Position numbers and translations under genes: made by a program. This document shows, piece by piece, positions 1 through 8,457 of a stretch of DNA of 64,000 nucleotides. Below the pieces are notes generated by a model. That model was not told the origin of the DNA, ran no database searches, and saw nothing but the letters and a program-made list of their open reading frames with translations. This DNA comes from Salinisphaera sp963835375. Lineage in GTDB: Bacteria > Pseudomonadota > Gammaproteobacteria > Nevskiales > Salinisphaeraceae. Positions within the stretch are counted from its first letter, which is position 1. Every line of letters begins with the position of its first letter. The DNA is taken from the NCBI GenBank assembly GCA_963835375.1, contig CAWIGB010000036.1:1-64000 (forward strand), written 5' to 3'.

Positions 1-2
1 CG

Positions 3-1235
3 GCCGAGGTGGAGGTCACCGAGATCCTGCCGGTGGTGGCCGAAGCGCACCACGCCATGCGCAAGCTCAAATCGTGGATGAAGCCGAAGCGCAAGCGCCC
101 CACCCTGCTCATGTTCGGCACCAGCGCCGAGGTGCGCACCGAACCGCGTGGCGTATGCCTGATCGTCTCGCCGTGGAACTATCCGATCAATCTCTCGCTC
201 GGTCCGCTGGTCTCCGCGATCGCGGCCGGCAACACGGTGATCCTCAAGCCATCGGAGATGACGCCGAACTGCGCGGTCTTTCTGGCCGAATTCCTGGCCG
301 AGCTGTTCGACGAAGACGAGGTGGCCGTGGTTCAGGGCGCGGTCGAGACGTCGCAGACACTGCTGGCACTGCCATTCGACCATATCTTTTTCACCGGCTC
401 GCCCGCGGTCGGCCGGATCGTGATGGGCGCGGCAGCCAAGCATCTGACCTCGGTCACCCTCGAGCTGGGCGGCAAGTCACCGGTCATCGTCGATCGTTCG
501 GCCAAGATCAAGTCTGCCGCCGCGACGCTGGTCTGGGGCAAATTCGCCAACAACGGCCAGACCTGCATCGCGCCCGACTATGTCTATGTGCACGAGGCCA
601 TCCGCGACGAGTTCATCGCCGCCTGCCGGGAAGCGCTGGATTCGCTCTACGGCACGCGCGAGAAGCTGGCCGACAACGGCGACTACTGCCGTATCGTCAA
701 CGACAAGCACTATGAACGCGTCCGCGGCCTGCTGGACGACGCGATCGAGCGCGGTGCCAAGCTGCCGGTGGGCACGGTGCCCGCCAACGACGACCGTTTT
801 CTGGCACCCACCCTGCTCACCCAGGTGGACGAGCACGCCCGCGTCATGGAAGAAGAGATCTTCGGCCCGCTGCTGCCGATTCTCACCTATACCGATATCG
901 AGCAGCCGATCGCGGCCATCAACGCGCGGCCGAAACCGCTGGCGCTGTACGTCTACGCGACCGACAACGACCTCATCGAAACGGTGCTGTCGCGTACCAG
1001 CGCGGGTGGCTCCTGCGTGAACCAGGCCATGATGCACTTCCTGCACGGCCAGCTGCCCTTCGGCGGCGTGAACAACTCCGGCATCGGCAACAGCCACGGC
1101 CACCACGGCTACATGGCTTTCTCGCACGAACGCAGCGTATTGCGCGACCGCTTCTCGCTGGCGTTCATGTTCCGGCCGCCCTACAACGCGTTCACACGCT
1201 GGTTCATTCGGTTTGCGGTGCGGTGGTTGAGTTGA
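3..1235 (+). CDS. Aldehyde dehydrogenase, class 3 / coniferyl-aldehyde type (5' end outside window)
   Basis: This gene oxidises an aldehyde to the acid with NAD(P)+. The frame is open to the left edge, so the N-terminus is missing; the first internal start-like codon is GTG at 9. Counting from that GTG, the PWNYP motif is near residues 55-59, the ELGGK motif with the general-base Glu near 152, and the catalytic Cys in GQTC near 186. The C-terminal tail is rich in aromatic and hydrophobic residues (FMFRPPYNAF, then FAVRWLS). This recalls the membrane-associated ends of fatty-aldehyde dehydrogenases, but membrane anchoring is inference. The substrate cannot be fixed from sequence; coniferyl or long-chain aldehydes are typical of the family. 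Confidence 0.9.
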   Translation, partial: AEVEVTEILPVVAEAHHAMRKLKSWMKPKRKRPTLLMFGTSAEVRTEPRGVCLIVSPWNYPINLSLGPLVSAIAAGNTVILKPSEMTPNCAVFLAEFLAELFDEDEVAVVQGAVETSQTLLALPFDHIFFTGSPAVGRIVMGAAAKHLTSVTLELGGKSPVIVDRSAKIKSAAATLVWGKFANNGQTCIAPDYVYVHEAIRDEFIAACREALDSLYGTREKLADNGDYCRIVNDKHYERVRGLLDDAIERGAKLPVGTVPANDDRFLAPTLLTQVDEHARVMEEEIFGPLLPILTYTDIEQPIAAINARPKPLALYVYATDNDLIETVLSRTSAGGSCVNQAMMHFLHGQLPFGGVNNSGIGNSHGHHGYMAFSHERSVLRDRFSLAFMFRPPYNAFTRWFIRFAVRWLS

Positions 1236-1270
1236 GGCGCCGGCCCCGAGCTGCGCTCCGGGCACACGCC

Positions 1271-1298
1271 GACTGAATTAGCGAAGCGTAATCCGACC
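1271..1298. repeat. Degenerate REP-like palindrome
   Basis: An imperfect inverted repeat with a right arm TAATCCGAC and a decayed left arm GACTGAATTA. It is the weakest member of the family at 1335, 1756 and 1816. Confidence 0.4.
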
Positions 1299-1334
1299 GG
1301 GCAAGCTCCAGCCCGGGGCGGCACGCGCGGCCGT

Positions 1335-1364
1335 GTCGGCTTACGGCCTGCGGCCTAAGCCGAC
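1335..1364. repeat. REP-like palindrome
   Basis: GTCGGCTTA (1335-1343) pairs with TAAGCCGAC (1356-1364), and an inner GGCC/GGCC pair continues the stem. The outer arms differ by one base from the other copies (GGCTTA instead of GGATTA), and the pairing partner has changed with it, so the stem is conserved. Confidence 0.6.
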
Positions 1365-1405
1365 CTACATCGACTGCCCGGCAGGGCCCGAATACAGGGG
1401 TTATG

Positions 1406-1457
1406 TGTATTTCGTCCCGTTACACGGCGACGGAGACGCGCAGCGGCGATGGGTGTC
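1406..1457 (+). repeat. 52-bp direct repeat, copy 1
   Basis: Bases 1406-1457 are identical to 1908-1959. The similarity continues patchily for a few bases past each end. The copies are 502 bp apart and in the same orientation, and the REP-like palindromes lie between and beside them. Confidence 0.85.
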
Positions 1458-1593
1458 CGGCGCATGGCGCCGGTGCGGCCAGCCTGTTTGAGCGTCGCCA
1501 AAGCAACGCGAGTTCTGGCCGCATCCCGTCGACGCGAGCATCGGAGTGAACCGGCGTTAGCCGGCGCCGTGTTCGGGTGCCCTTTTCTTGGTT

Positions 1594-1619
1594 CCTTCTT
1601 TTGGGCACGCAAAAGAAGG
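1594..1619. repeat. Perfect AT-rich hairpin in a dispersed-type intergenic repeat
   Basis: CCTTCTTTTG (1594-1603) and CAAAAGAAGG (1610-1619) form a perfect 10-bp stem with a 6-nt loop. Similar TTCTTTTG/CAAAAGAA hairpins occur as intergenic repeats in other high-GC gammaproteobacteria. It could act as a terminator or transcript-end structure. Confidence 0.55.
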
Positions 1620-1755
1620 GACTCGCACATCAGTGCGAAACCGGAAATCAACCAACCCCAATATCCAAACTCAGCCCCGAAATCCAGCCTTACAACTGCG
1701 AATTGCCAGGCCACAACTCTGGCGCAAACCAATGCGTCGCACATCAAGCTCGTAG

Positions 1756-1786
1756 GTCGGATTAGGCGCTCGCACCGTAATCCGAC
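1756..1786. repeat. REP-like palindrome
   Basis: GTCGGATTA (1756-1764) and TAATCCGAC (1778-1786) form a 9-bp stem. It is preceded by CGTAG, the mirror of the CTACC that follows the copy at 1816. Confidence 0.6.
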
Positions 1787-1815
1787 AGCCGAGCCACAGA
1801 GCTCGCCGATCGAGC

Positions 1816-1845
1816 GTCGGATTACGCGCTGCGCGCTAATCCGAC
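1816..1845. repeat. REP-like palindrome, best copy
   Basis: GTCGGATTA (1816-1824) and TAATCCGAC (1837-1845) are joined by CGCGC-T-GCGCG, giving an almost uninterrupted 14-bp stem. With the copy at 1756 it makes a head-to-head pair like a BIME unit. Confidence 0.65.
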
Positions 1846-1907
1846 CTACCGCCTGCCCGACAGGAACCCAAATACAGCCTGGGCCCGCCAAGCCGAGCGG
1901 GGTTGCC

Positions 1908-1959
1908 TGTATTTCGTCCCGTTACACGGCGACGGAGACGCGCAGCGGCGATGGGTGTC
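1908..1959 (+). repeat. 52-bp direct repeat, copy 2
   Basis: This is the second, identical copy of the 1406-1457 repeat, ending about 130 bp before prpB. Confidence 0.85.
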
Positions 1960-2086
1960 GGGCGCGTGCGCGCCGCCTTCTCGCACCTAGGCATCTGCAG
2001 ATGGCAACTAAATACCCCTCACCCGGCCACAACGCACGTCCCCTGCGTTAAGCTGGTCAGCGACATCCCCCACTGACATCGTCGCC

Positions 2087-2959
2087 ATGACCGCACCGCA
2101 ACGCTTTGCCGCCGCACTCGAAAAAGAACAGCCGCTGCAGATCGTCGGCGCGATCAACGCCTATGCCGCACTGCTCGCCGAGCATTCCGGCTTCAACGCG
2201 ATCTATCTGTCGGGCGGGGGCGTGGCGAACTGGTCGTACGGCCTGCCGGACCTCGGCATGACCACAATGGACGATGTGCTTGAGGACGTACGCCGGATCA
2301 CCTATGCAACCGACACGCCGCTGCTGGTCGATATCGACACCGGCTGGGGGAGTGCCTTCAACATCGCCCGCTCCATCCGGCTGATGGAGGGCGCAGGCGC
2401 GGCGGCCGTGCATATCGAGGACCAGGTCGCGGCCAAGCGATGCGGCCATCGGCCGGGCAAGGAGATCGTCTCGCAGGCCGAGATGGTGGATCGCATCAAG
2501 GCCGCGGTGGATGCTCGCGACGAAATGAAGATCATGGCGCGCACCGACGCGCTCGCCGTCGAAGGCCTCGATGCCGCCGTCGAGCGCGCCGCGGCGTGCG
2601 TGGAAGCCGGCGCCGACTATATCTTCGCCGAGGCGATGACCGATCTTTCGATGTATGCCCGCTTCACCGAGCTGGGCGTGCCGATACTGGCCAACATCAC
2701 CGAATTCGGAGCGACCGACCTCTACACCACGAATCAGCTGGCCGAACAAGGCGTGGCGATGGTGCTGTACCCGCTGTCGGCGTCGCGCGCGATGGCCAAT
2801 GCGGCGCTCGACGTGTATCGCACGATTCGCGAACACGGCACCCAGAAGCCGGCGCTGGATACCATGCAGACCCGCGGTGAGCTCTACGATCATCTGGGCT
2901 ACCACGAGTTCGAAGACAAGCTCGATGCACTCTTCGGCCAGCAGCGCGATTCTCGATAA
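2087..2959 (+). CDS. prpB: 2-methylisocitrate lyase / isocitrate lyase-PEP mutase family
   Basis: The predicted reaction is cleavage of 2-methylisocitrate to pyruvate and succinate in the methylcitrate cycle for propionate. The 290-residue length fits PrpB. Visible family features are SGGG at 42-45, the metal-binding stretch VDIDTGWG at 81-88 and the catalytic-loop signature KRCGHRPGK with Cys119. No prpC, prpD or acnD lies nearby, and PrpB-like paralogues act on other substrates (oxaloacetate, dimethylmalate), so the exact substrate is less certain than the fold. The ATG at 2087 is the only sensible start. Confidence 0.85.
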   Translation: MTAPQRFAAALEKEQPLQIVGAINAYAALLAEHSGFNAIYLSGGGVANWSYGLPDLGMTTMDDVLEDVRRITYATDTPLLVDIDTGWGSAFNIARSIRLMEGAGAAAVHIEDQVAAKRCGHRPGKEIVSQAEMVDRIKAAVDARDEMKIMARTDALAVEGLDAAVERAAACVEAGADYIFAEAMTDLSMYARFTELGVPILANITEFGATDLYTTNQLAEQGVAMVLYPLSASRAMANAALDVYRTIREHGTQKPALDTMQTRGELYDHLGYHEFEDKLDALFGQQRDSR

Positions 2960-2993
2960 TCCCGCGTTTGCCAACCCGGACAAGGAGATCTTG

Positions 2994-3656
2994 GTGAAGA
3001 AAGGCATTATCGCGGCGGCCCTCGTCATCGCGATCGCGATCATCGGCGTGGCGATCTACGGCTCGGGGGCATTGCAGCACAACGGCCCGACCCAATCCGC
3101 GAATACACCGGCCCAACAGCCGACGACGAACCCGGCGCAGACCACCGAACAGCACCACACCGCCTCGAGCGAGCAAACACCACCGCCGGAACAGAACAAA
3201 CCATCCGCGACGTCCGCGACGAATGACAACAAGCTCGCCGGTTCGCCCGCCGAGCGCTACTGCGCCGACGGCCACGACAAATCCGATACGCAGGCGATCA
3301 CCCGGGCCGGCGGCCTCGTGCAGATCTTTCAGCACGAAGGCGCGCTGGCCGATGCCTATGGCTGCGCCACGGCTTATCTCGACAACGGCGGCAAGGTGAA
3401 TGCGGTGGACCCGCGTTCGGGTTCGGATCATCTGACACCCTTGCTGTTCGCGATCAAGCGCAACGATCCGAAGATGGTGCATTTCATGCTCGACCACGGC
3501 GCGGATCCCCACGAGCGCGGCGGCCCGCAGAAGATCAAGCCCTACGGCTACGCCGTGTTTCAGGCGCTGCATCACCGGAGCACCGACTACAACACGGTGA
3601 TCAACATCCTAGATTCGGCGCTGGGCGACCACCCGGCCTCGTCCAACGGTTCCTGA
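2994..3656 (+). CDS. Membrane-anchored or exported ankyrin-repeat protein
   Basis: The start is GTG at 2994, chosen because AAGGAG at 2982-2987 sits 6 nt upstream; an in-frame TTG three bases earlier is too close. The 220-residue product begins with two Lys and a hydrophobic helix (about residues 4-24), a signal anchor or uncleaved signal. A low-complexity Pro/Thr/Gln/Ser linker follows (about 28-80). The C-terminal domain contains an ankyrin-like helix pair with TPLLFAIKRND and a following DHGADPHERG turn. It probably sits in the periplasm and binds a protein partner. The partner and function are unknown. Confidence 0.7.
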   Translation: MKKGIIAAALVIAIAIIGVAIYGSGALQHNGPTQSANTPAQQPTTNPAQTTEQHHTASSEQTPPPEQNKPSATSATNDNKLAGSPAERYCADGHDKSDTQAITRAGGLVQIFQHEGALADAYGCATAYLDNGGKVNAVDPRSGSDHLTPLLFAIKRNDPKMVHFMLDHGADPHERGGPQKIKPYGYAVFQALHHRSTDYNTVINILDSALGDHPASSNGS

Positions 3657-3815
3657 CCGGTAAGCACGGCGTGCGATGAGGCGAGCCCCGGCGCAATACG
3701 GATGCGGGCCGATCCCACTCTGCGCTAGCTTTGTCGGCGTGTTTCGAGCCCCCGTTGTCATCATCATGCGTCTGGCACCCGTCGTGTTCATCGTTCCGCC
3801 CGAGCCGCGGACGAC

Positions 3816-4970
3816 ATGCCCTGTGCGATGAGCGGCACGGATACCCGGAACGGGGGCTCGCCGCCCGGCGTGCAGATCGAGGACGACGAGGGGCGCCGTC
3901 GGGTGCGCCTGACGGGATCATGGCGGCTGTTCACGGCCAGCAGCGACCGCCAGCGATTGGCCGACGAGCTCGATGCGCTGGATTCGCCCCACGACATGAG
4001 CTGGGATCTGAGCGAGGTGAGCACGCTGGACAGTGCCGGGGCATGGCTGCTGTGGCAGGCCTGGGGCGGGCGCGAGCCGGCCGAACTGAAATGCCGCGAC
4101 CCACACCGGCAGCGCTTCGAGCGACTGGCGGCCGCCCCCGAAGTGCCACCGCGCCAAACCCGCCTGACGGTCGTCGATCTGCTCGACCGTCTCGGCGGCG
4201 ATCTGATCGCGGTCGGACGGCATGTGGGTGGCATGATCGCCCTGCTGATCGGCGTGATGGCCGATATCGCCACCTGTGCCGTGCGCTGGCGCCTGATCCC
4301 GGCGCGCGAAATCTCGGCGGCCATCTATCGCTCCGGCGTCTCGTCGGTGATATTGCTGGGGGTGACCGGTTACGTGATCGGCGTAGTCATGAGCCTGCAG
4401 ATCGGCGTCACGCTGTCGAGCTTCGGCGCCAACCAGCGCATCATCGGCCTGATGGGGCTGGCCGTGCTGCGCGAACTCGGCCCGGTCATCGCGGCCATCA
4501 TCCAGGCCGGTCGCGCCGGCTCGTCGATCACGGCCGGCATCGCCGGCATGCATCTCACCGAGGAACTCGACGCGCTCAAGACCTTCGGCAGCTCGCCACG
4601 GCTGCGGCTGGTCACCTCGCGCGTGATCGCCATGATGATCACCATGCCGCTGCTCGTCGTGTGGACGGACGGCGCCGAGATCATGGGCGGGGCAACGACG
4701 GCGCAGTTCGATCTGAACGTGCCGTTCGCGCTGTTCATCGCCCGCCTGCCGGCCTCGGTGGATATGTACAACTTCTGGCTGGGGCTTGGAAAAGGCGCAT
4801 TATTCGGCCTGATCATCGCGCTGGTGGGCAGCTACTTCGGCCTGACCGCCCGCGCCAACACCGACAGTCTGAGCTCACAGACCACGCGTTCGGTGGTGGT
4901 CGGCCTGTCGCTGATCCTGATCATCGATGCGCTCAGCGGCGCCATTCTCGCCAAGATGGGCCTGATATGA
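3816..4970 (+). CDS. MlaE-type lipid ABC transporter permease with N-terminal STAS domain
   Basis: This is the inner-membrane permease of an MCE-type lipid transport system. About residues 15-110 form a STAS-like domain (LDSAGAWLLWQAW is the helix after the conserved Asp-Ser), corresponding to the separate MlaB protein in E. coli. About 130-384 is the MlaE/YrbE permease, with several membrane segments and the LRELGPVIAAIIQAGRAGS signature. The STAS-permease fusion is known from other proteobacteria. ATG 3816 is used; ATG 3828 is equally possible and neither has a clear ribosome-binding site. The stop overlaps the ATPase start (ATGA). Confidence 0.88.
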   Translation: MPCAMSGTDTRNGGSPPGVQIEDDEGRRRVRLTGSWRLFTASSDRQRLADELDALDSPHDMSWDLSEVSTLDSAGAWLLWQAWGGREPAELKCRDPHRQRFERLAAAPEVPPRQTRLTVVDLLDRLGGDLIAVGRHVGGMIALLIGVMADIATCAVRWRLIPAREISAAIYRSGVSSVILLGVTGYVIGVVMSLQIGVTLSSFGANQRIIGLMGLAVLRELGPVIAAIIQAGRAGSSITAGIAGMHLTEELDALKTFGSSPRLRLVTSRVIAMMITMPLLVVWTDGAEIMGGATTAQFDLNVPFALFIARLPASVDMYNFWLGLGKGALFGLIIALVGSYFGLTARANTDSLSSQTTRSVVVGLSLILIIDALSGAILAKMGLI

Positions 4971-5761
4971 ATGGCCATGACGAAAACCAGCCACAGGCCG
5001 CGGTCGAGGTGCGCAACCTCGGCGCGAGGATCGGCAAGCGCTGGATTCTCCGCGGTCTGGATCTGACCGTCGAGCGCGGCGAAACACTGGCCGTGATCGG
5101 AGGCAGCGGCGGCGGCAAGTCGCTGATGCTGCGGCATCTGATCGGGCTCAACGAGCCGGATGAAGGCCGGGTCGATGTACTCGGCGTGCGCATCCGCCGG
5201 CTCGACCAGTCGAGCATGCGCCGGCTTTCGCGGCGTTGGGGCGTGTTGTTCCAGCAGGGCGCGCTTTTCAGTTCGCTGCCGGTGTTCGACAACATCGCGT
5301 TCCCGATGCGGGAACTGCGCCGCGACGGCCTGCACATGCCCGAATCGATGATCGCCGATCTCGTCAGCCTCAAGCTGGCCGCGGTCGGTCTCGATCCCGA
5401 GGTCGGCAACCAGATGCCGGATGCGCTTTCCGGCGGCATGGTCAAGCGTGTCGCTCTGGCTCGCGCGCTCGCGCTCGATCCGGAATTGCTGTTTCTCGAC
5501 GAACCGACCGCCGGGCTGGACCCGGCTTCGGCCACCGATTTTCACCGTCTCTATGAACACCTGCACAAGGATATGGGGCTCTCCGGACTGATCGTGACCC
5601 ACGACCGCTCGACGCTCGCCTCCGTAGCGGACCGGGTGGCGATTCTGGACGAGGGCCGTATCCTGACCGTGGGCACGCTGGACGAGGTACGTCGCGTGTC
5701 GCATCCGTTCATCGAGCGTTTTTTCGCCGCCGACACCGCTCCCGGCGTGCAAGAGACCTGA
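4967..5761 (+). CDS. MlaF-type ABC transporter ATPase
   Basis: This 264-residue ATPase energises lipid movement by the MlaE-like permease. Walker A is GGSGGGKS at about 45-52, the signature motif is LSGGMVKRVALARA, and Walker B ends in LLFLDEPTAGLDP. The ATG at 4967 shares ATGA with the permease stop, so translation is coupled; the long open frame upstream is not coding. The next gene starts one base after the stop. Confidence 0.92.
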   Translation: MNGHDENQPQAAVEVRNLGARIGKRWILRGLDLTVERGETLAVIGGSGGGKSLMLRHLIGLNEPDEGRVDVLGVRIRRLDQSSMRRLSRRWGVLFQQGALFSSLPVFDNIAFPMRELRRDGLHMPESMIADLVSLKLAAVGLDPEVGNQMPDALSGGMVKRVALARALALDPELLFLDEPTAGLDPASATDFHRLYEHLHKDMGLSGLIVTHDRSTLASVADRVAILDEGRILTVGTLDEVRRVSHPFIERFFAADTAPGVQET

Positions 5762-5762
5762 C

Positions 5763-6674
5763 ATGGAAAACCGTTCGCATATCGTCGCCGCCGTGATCTT
5801 CATCCTGTTCTTCGGGGGCGGCGCGGTCGGCTTCTTCTTCTGGCTGTCCACCGGCGACAACGCCCACCGCACGCTGGTCATCGAGACCACGCAGTCGGTG
5901 GGCGGCGTGAGCGCCGAATCGCCGGTCAAGTTCAAGGGGCTCAAGGTCGGGCATATCGAAAGCGTGGGTTTCGATCCGCACGATGCCAACAAGGTCCGCA
6001 TCGTGTTCAAGGTGCGCGACTCGGTGCCGCTGACCCAGTCCAGCTACGGGAAACTCGCCACCCAAGGCATTACCGGCCTGTCCACACTCACGCTGACCAC
6101 GCCCGATCCGTCGGCGCCGGCGCTGTCCGGCAATCCACCGCAGCTGCCGCTGCACAAGGGGCTGCTGGATCGGCTCAAGAGCCGCGGTCAGGCCGATCTC
6201 GACAAGATCAGCACCATTCTCGATCAGGTACAGAACCTCACCGGCGGCCAGAACGCAAAACACATCACCCAGACCCTGGCCCAGCTCAATCAGGCGACGC
6301 GCCAGCTCACCGAGGCCGAGAAGAGTCTCCAGCCGACGCTGGCCCAGCTACCGGAGCTGACCCGGCAGCTGCGGCGTACGGTCGACAGCGTCGACCAACT
6401 GACCCACAAAGCGATTCCGGCGATCCAGAAAGCAGGCAAGGCCGCCCAGTCGGCCCGGAGCGTCGGTCAGTCGAGCCAGGACGTGATGCGCAATCTGAAC
6501 AACCAAGTGCTGCCCCACATCGATGCGCTCACGCGTCAGATGCAGGACACCGCACGCCAGATCCAGAACCTCGGCACGGAGCTGTCGACCAAGCCACAGA
6601 GCGTGCTCACCGGCCCGCCGGCACGTCGGCCCGGCCCCGGTGAGCCCGGCTTCCATGCCTCGGGCGGCCAATAA
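5763..6674 (+). CDS. MlaD-like MCE-domain protein
   Basis: This 303-residue protein is the periplasmic lipid-binding component of the transporter. Residues about 8-29 are one membrane helix, about 38-115 the MCE domain (QSVGGVSAESPVKFKGLKVG is typical), and about 140-275 a helical region rich in Gln/Leu that probably multimerises. The C-terminal 25 residues are Pro/Gly-rich. It sits between the ATPase and lipoprotein genes in one operon. Confidence 0.9.
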   Translation: MENRSHIVAAVIFILFFGGGAVGFFFWLSTGDNAHRTLVIETTQSVGGVSAESPVKFKGLKVGHIESVGFDPHDANKVRIVFKVRDSVPLTQSSYGKLATQGITGLSTLTLTTPDPSAPALSGNPPQLPLHKGLLDRLKSRGQADLDKISTILDQVQNLTGGQNAKHITQTLAQLNQATRQLTEAEKSLQPTLAQLPELTRQLRRTVDSVDQLTHKAIPAIQKAGKAAQSARSVGQSSQDVMRNLNNQVLPHIDALTRQMQDTARQIQNLGTELSTKPQSVLTGPPARRPGPGEPGFHASGGQ

Positions 6675-6684
6675 GGAATCCGAC

Positions 6685-7371
6685 ATGACGCGACACTCTC
6701 GTTTTCCACAACGGCTGGCCGTGCTCCTACTCGCCCTCGCCGGGGGCGCGGCCGCGTTCGGTCTGGCCGGCTGTAGCGTGCTCGGCGGCGGCGACAGCTA
6801 TCCGACGCGTTATACCCTGGACGCCGGTCCATCCGATATGCCGGGGACGAGCGCCAAACCTTCGGGCTATACGCTGGACCTGCGTCCGGTCAGCGCGCCG
6901 GACTGGCTGGGTTCCAAACGCATGCTCTATCGGCTGGACTACGCCGATAACGCCCAGCTGGCGGCCTATACGCGCTCATCGTGGGCCGATACGCCGGCCC
7001 GGCTGGTGGGTGACAATCTGGGTGACGCGCTGTCCGGCTCCGGCCTGTTCGCGGCCGTGCTCGGTGATGCCTCGGGCCGGGCCGATCTCGCGCTGCAGGT
7101 CGAGCTGTCCGATTTCTCGCAGCATTTCTCCTCGAATACGAACAGCCGGGGCCGAATCAGCGCCACCGCGACACTGCTGCGTGCCGACAATGGCCGGGTG
7201 ATCGCACAGAAACGTTTCGAGAGCACCGCGCCTGCCGCCAGCGCGAATGCCGTCGGCGGGGTCGACGCGCTCGCCAAAGCCGATACCCGACTGGATCAGG
7301 ATATTCGACGCTGGCTGGCGGATACGCTGGCCCATTGCGGCAGCGCCTGCCCGGCACCGAGCCGGAACTGA
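6685..7371 (+). CDS. ABC-type transport auxiliary lipoprotein (PqiC/YmbA-like)
   Basis: This is a probable outer-membrane lipoprotein partner of the MCE transporter. The 228-residue product has a signal sequence ending in the lipobox LAGC (Cys near 31). The mature part has the YTLD start, DLRPVSAPDWLGSKRMLYRL and WADTPARLVGDNL, typical of the family of PqiC. The start is ATG 6685, 11 nt after the MCE gene stop, with AAGGA at 6673-6677. No MlaC or MlaA homologue is present, so the operon is closer in composition to Pqi/Let-like systems than to E. coli Mla. Confidence 0.85.
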   Translation: MTRHSRFPQRLAVLLLALAGGAAAFGLAGCSVLGGGDSYPTRYTLDAGPSDMPGTSAKPSGYTLDLRPVSAPDWLGSKRMLYRLDYADNAQLAAYTRSSWADTPARLVGDNLGDALSGSGLFAAVLGDASGRADLALQVELSDFSQHFSSNTNSRGRISATATLLRADNGRVIAQKRFESTAPAASANAVGGVDALAKADTRLDQDIRRWLADTLAHCGSACPAPSRN

Positions 7372-7506
7372 CGCGGCCGGGTCAGGCAGAGCGGCCGGCA
7401 GCGCCGACACCTCCGGCCAACGATGGGCAGGTTTCGCGAATACGCAAGCCACCGAACCCGTCGCCCTTCGTGCAAACGACGCGCCGCATGGTTGCCGATA
7501 GAGCCC

Positions 7507-8391
7507 TCAGCCGCCGATCAGCCGGTCGCGCGCTTCAGCGTACTTGGCCGCCGTATTCGCAATCACGTCCGCCGGCAGGCGCGGCCCGGGCGCGGTCTTG
7601 TCCCAGTCCAGCGTTTCCAGATAGTCGCGTACGTACTGCTTGTCGAAGCTGGGCGGGCTCATGCCGGTGGCGTATTCATCCGCCGGCCAGAAGCGCGAGG
7701 AATCGGGCGTGAGCACTTCGTCGATCAGAACGAGCTGGTCGTTCTGGTCGACGCCGAACTCGAACTTGGTATCGGCGATGATGATGCCGCGCTCGGCGGC
7801 ATAGTCGGCCGCCGACCGATAGAGGCCGACTGCGACATCGCGAATCTCGGCGGCGCGTTCCGCCCCGATGATCTCGGCGGTGCGCTCGAAGGAGATGGTT
7901 TCGTCGTGATCGCCCGCCTCGGCCTTGGTGGCCGGGGTGAAGATGGGCTCGGCCAGCTTCTCGGCCTGGGCCAGGCCCTTCGGCAACTCGATGCCGGAGA
8001 TGGTGCCGGTGGCCTGATAGTCCTTCCAGCCGGAGCCGATCACATAACCGCGCACCACGGCTTCGATCGGCAGCGCATCAAGCCGGCGCACGAGCATGGC
8101 GCGGCCCTCGACCTGCGCGATCTCGGCGTCGTCGAGAATCCGTTCCAGCGGCATGTCGACACGCTGGTCGGCCACCGTGCCGGCAAAACGATCGAACCAG
8201 AAATGGGTCAGTTCGGTGAGTACCGCGCCCTTGCCCGGGATCGGGTCCGGCAGAATCACATCGAAGGCCGACAGCCGGTCGGTGGCCACGATCAACAGAT
8301 AATCGACGCCAACGGCATAGACATCGCGCACCTTGCCGCGCATGAGCAACGGCAGGCTGTGCAGTTCGGACTCAAAAAGCGTTTCGGGCAT
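7507..8391 (-). CDS. purC: Phosphoribosylaminoimidazole-succinocarboxamide synthase
   Basis: It joins aspartate to CAIR using ATP in purine synthesis. The 294-residue length and the sequence RGKVRDVY near the start, ATDRLSAFDVI, the central VVRGYVIGSGWKDY and LIDEVLTPDSSRFW mark SAICAR synthase of the longer type. It converges on the lipoprotein gene across 135 bp in which I see no gene. Confidence 0.97.
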   Translation of the reverse strand: MPETLFESELHSLPLLMRGKVRDVYAVGVDYLLIVATDRLSAFDVILPDPIPGKGAVLTELTHFWFDRFAGTVADQRVDMPLERILDDAEIAQVEGRAMLVRRLDALPIEAVVRGYVIGSGWKDYQATGTISGIELPKGLAQAEKLAEPIFTPATKAEAGDHDETISFERTAEIIGAERAAEIRDVAVGLYRSAADYAAERGIIIADTKFEFGVDQNDQLVLIDEVLTPDSSRFWPADEYATGMSPPSFDKQYVRDYLETLDWDKTAPGPRLPADVIANTAAKYAEARDRLIGG

Positions 8392-8457
8392 GACGATCGA
8401 GTGGTGGGCTGCGCGGGCGCGTAGTTTAACAGCCGCGTCGCGCGCCAGAAGCAGCGG

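Larger units (their letters stand above)
1236..2086. other. 850-bp repeat-rich intergenic region
   Basis: No convincing gene lies here. Open frames on both strands have no ribosome-binding site or recognisable domain. The space holds four REP-like palindromes built on GTCGGATTA/TAATCCGAC, one perfect 52-bp direct repeat and one AT-rich perfect hairpin, each listed separately. It looks like an accumulation site for small non-coding repeats between the aldehyde dehydrogenase gene and prpB. Confidence 0.7.

Noticed and set aside
1355..2051. Open frames of up to 200 codons on both strands in the first intergenic region
   Set aside because: They run through palindromes and the 52-bp repeats, lack ribosome-binding sites and show no domain.
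3731..4966. In-frame extension upstream of the MlaF-like ATPase
   Set aside because: It overlaps the whole permease gene in another frame and reads as low-complexity Arg-rich sequence; the ATGA-coupled ATG at 4967 gives the normal family start.
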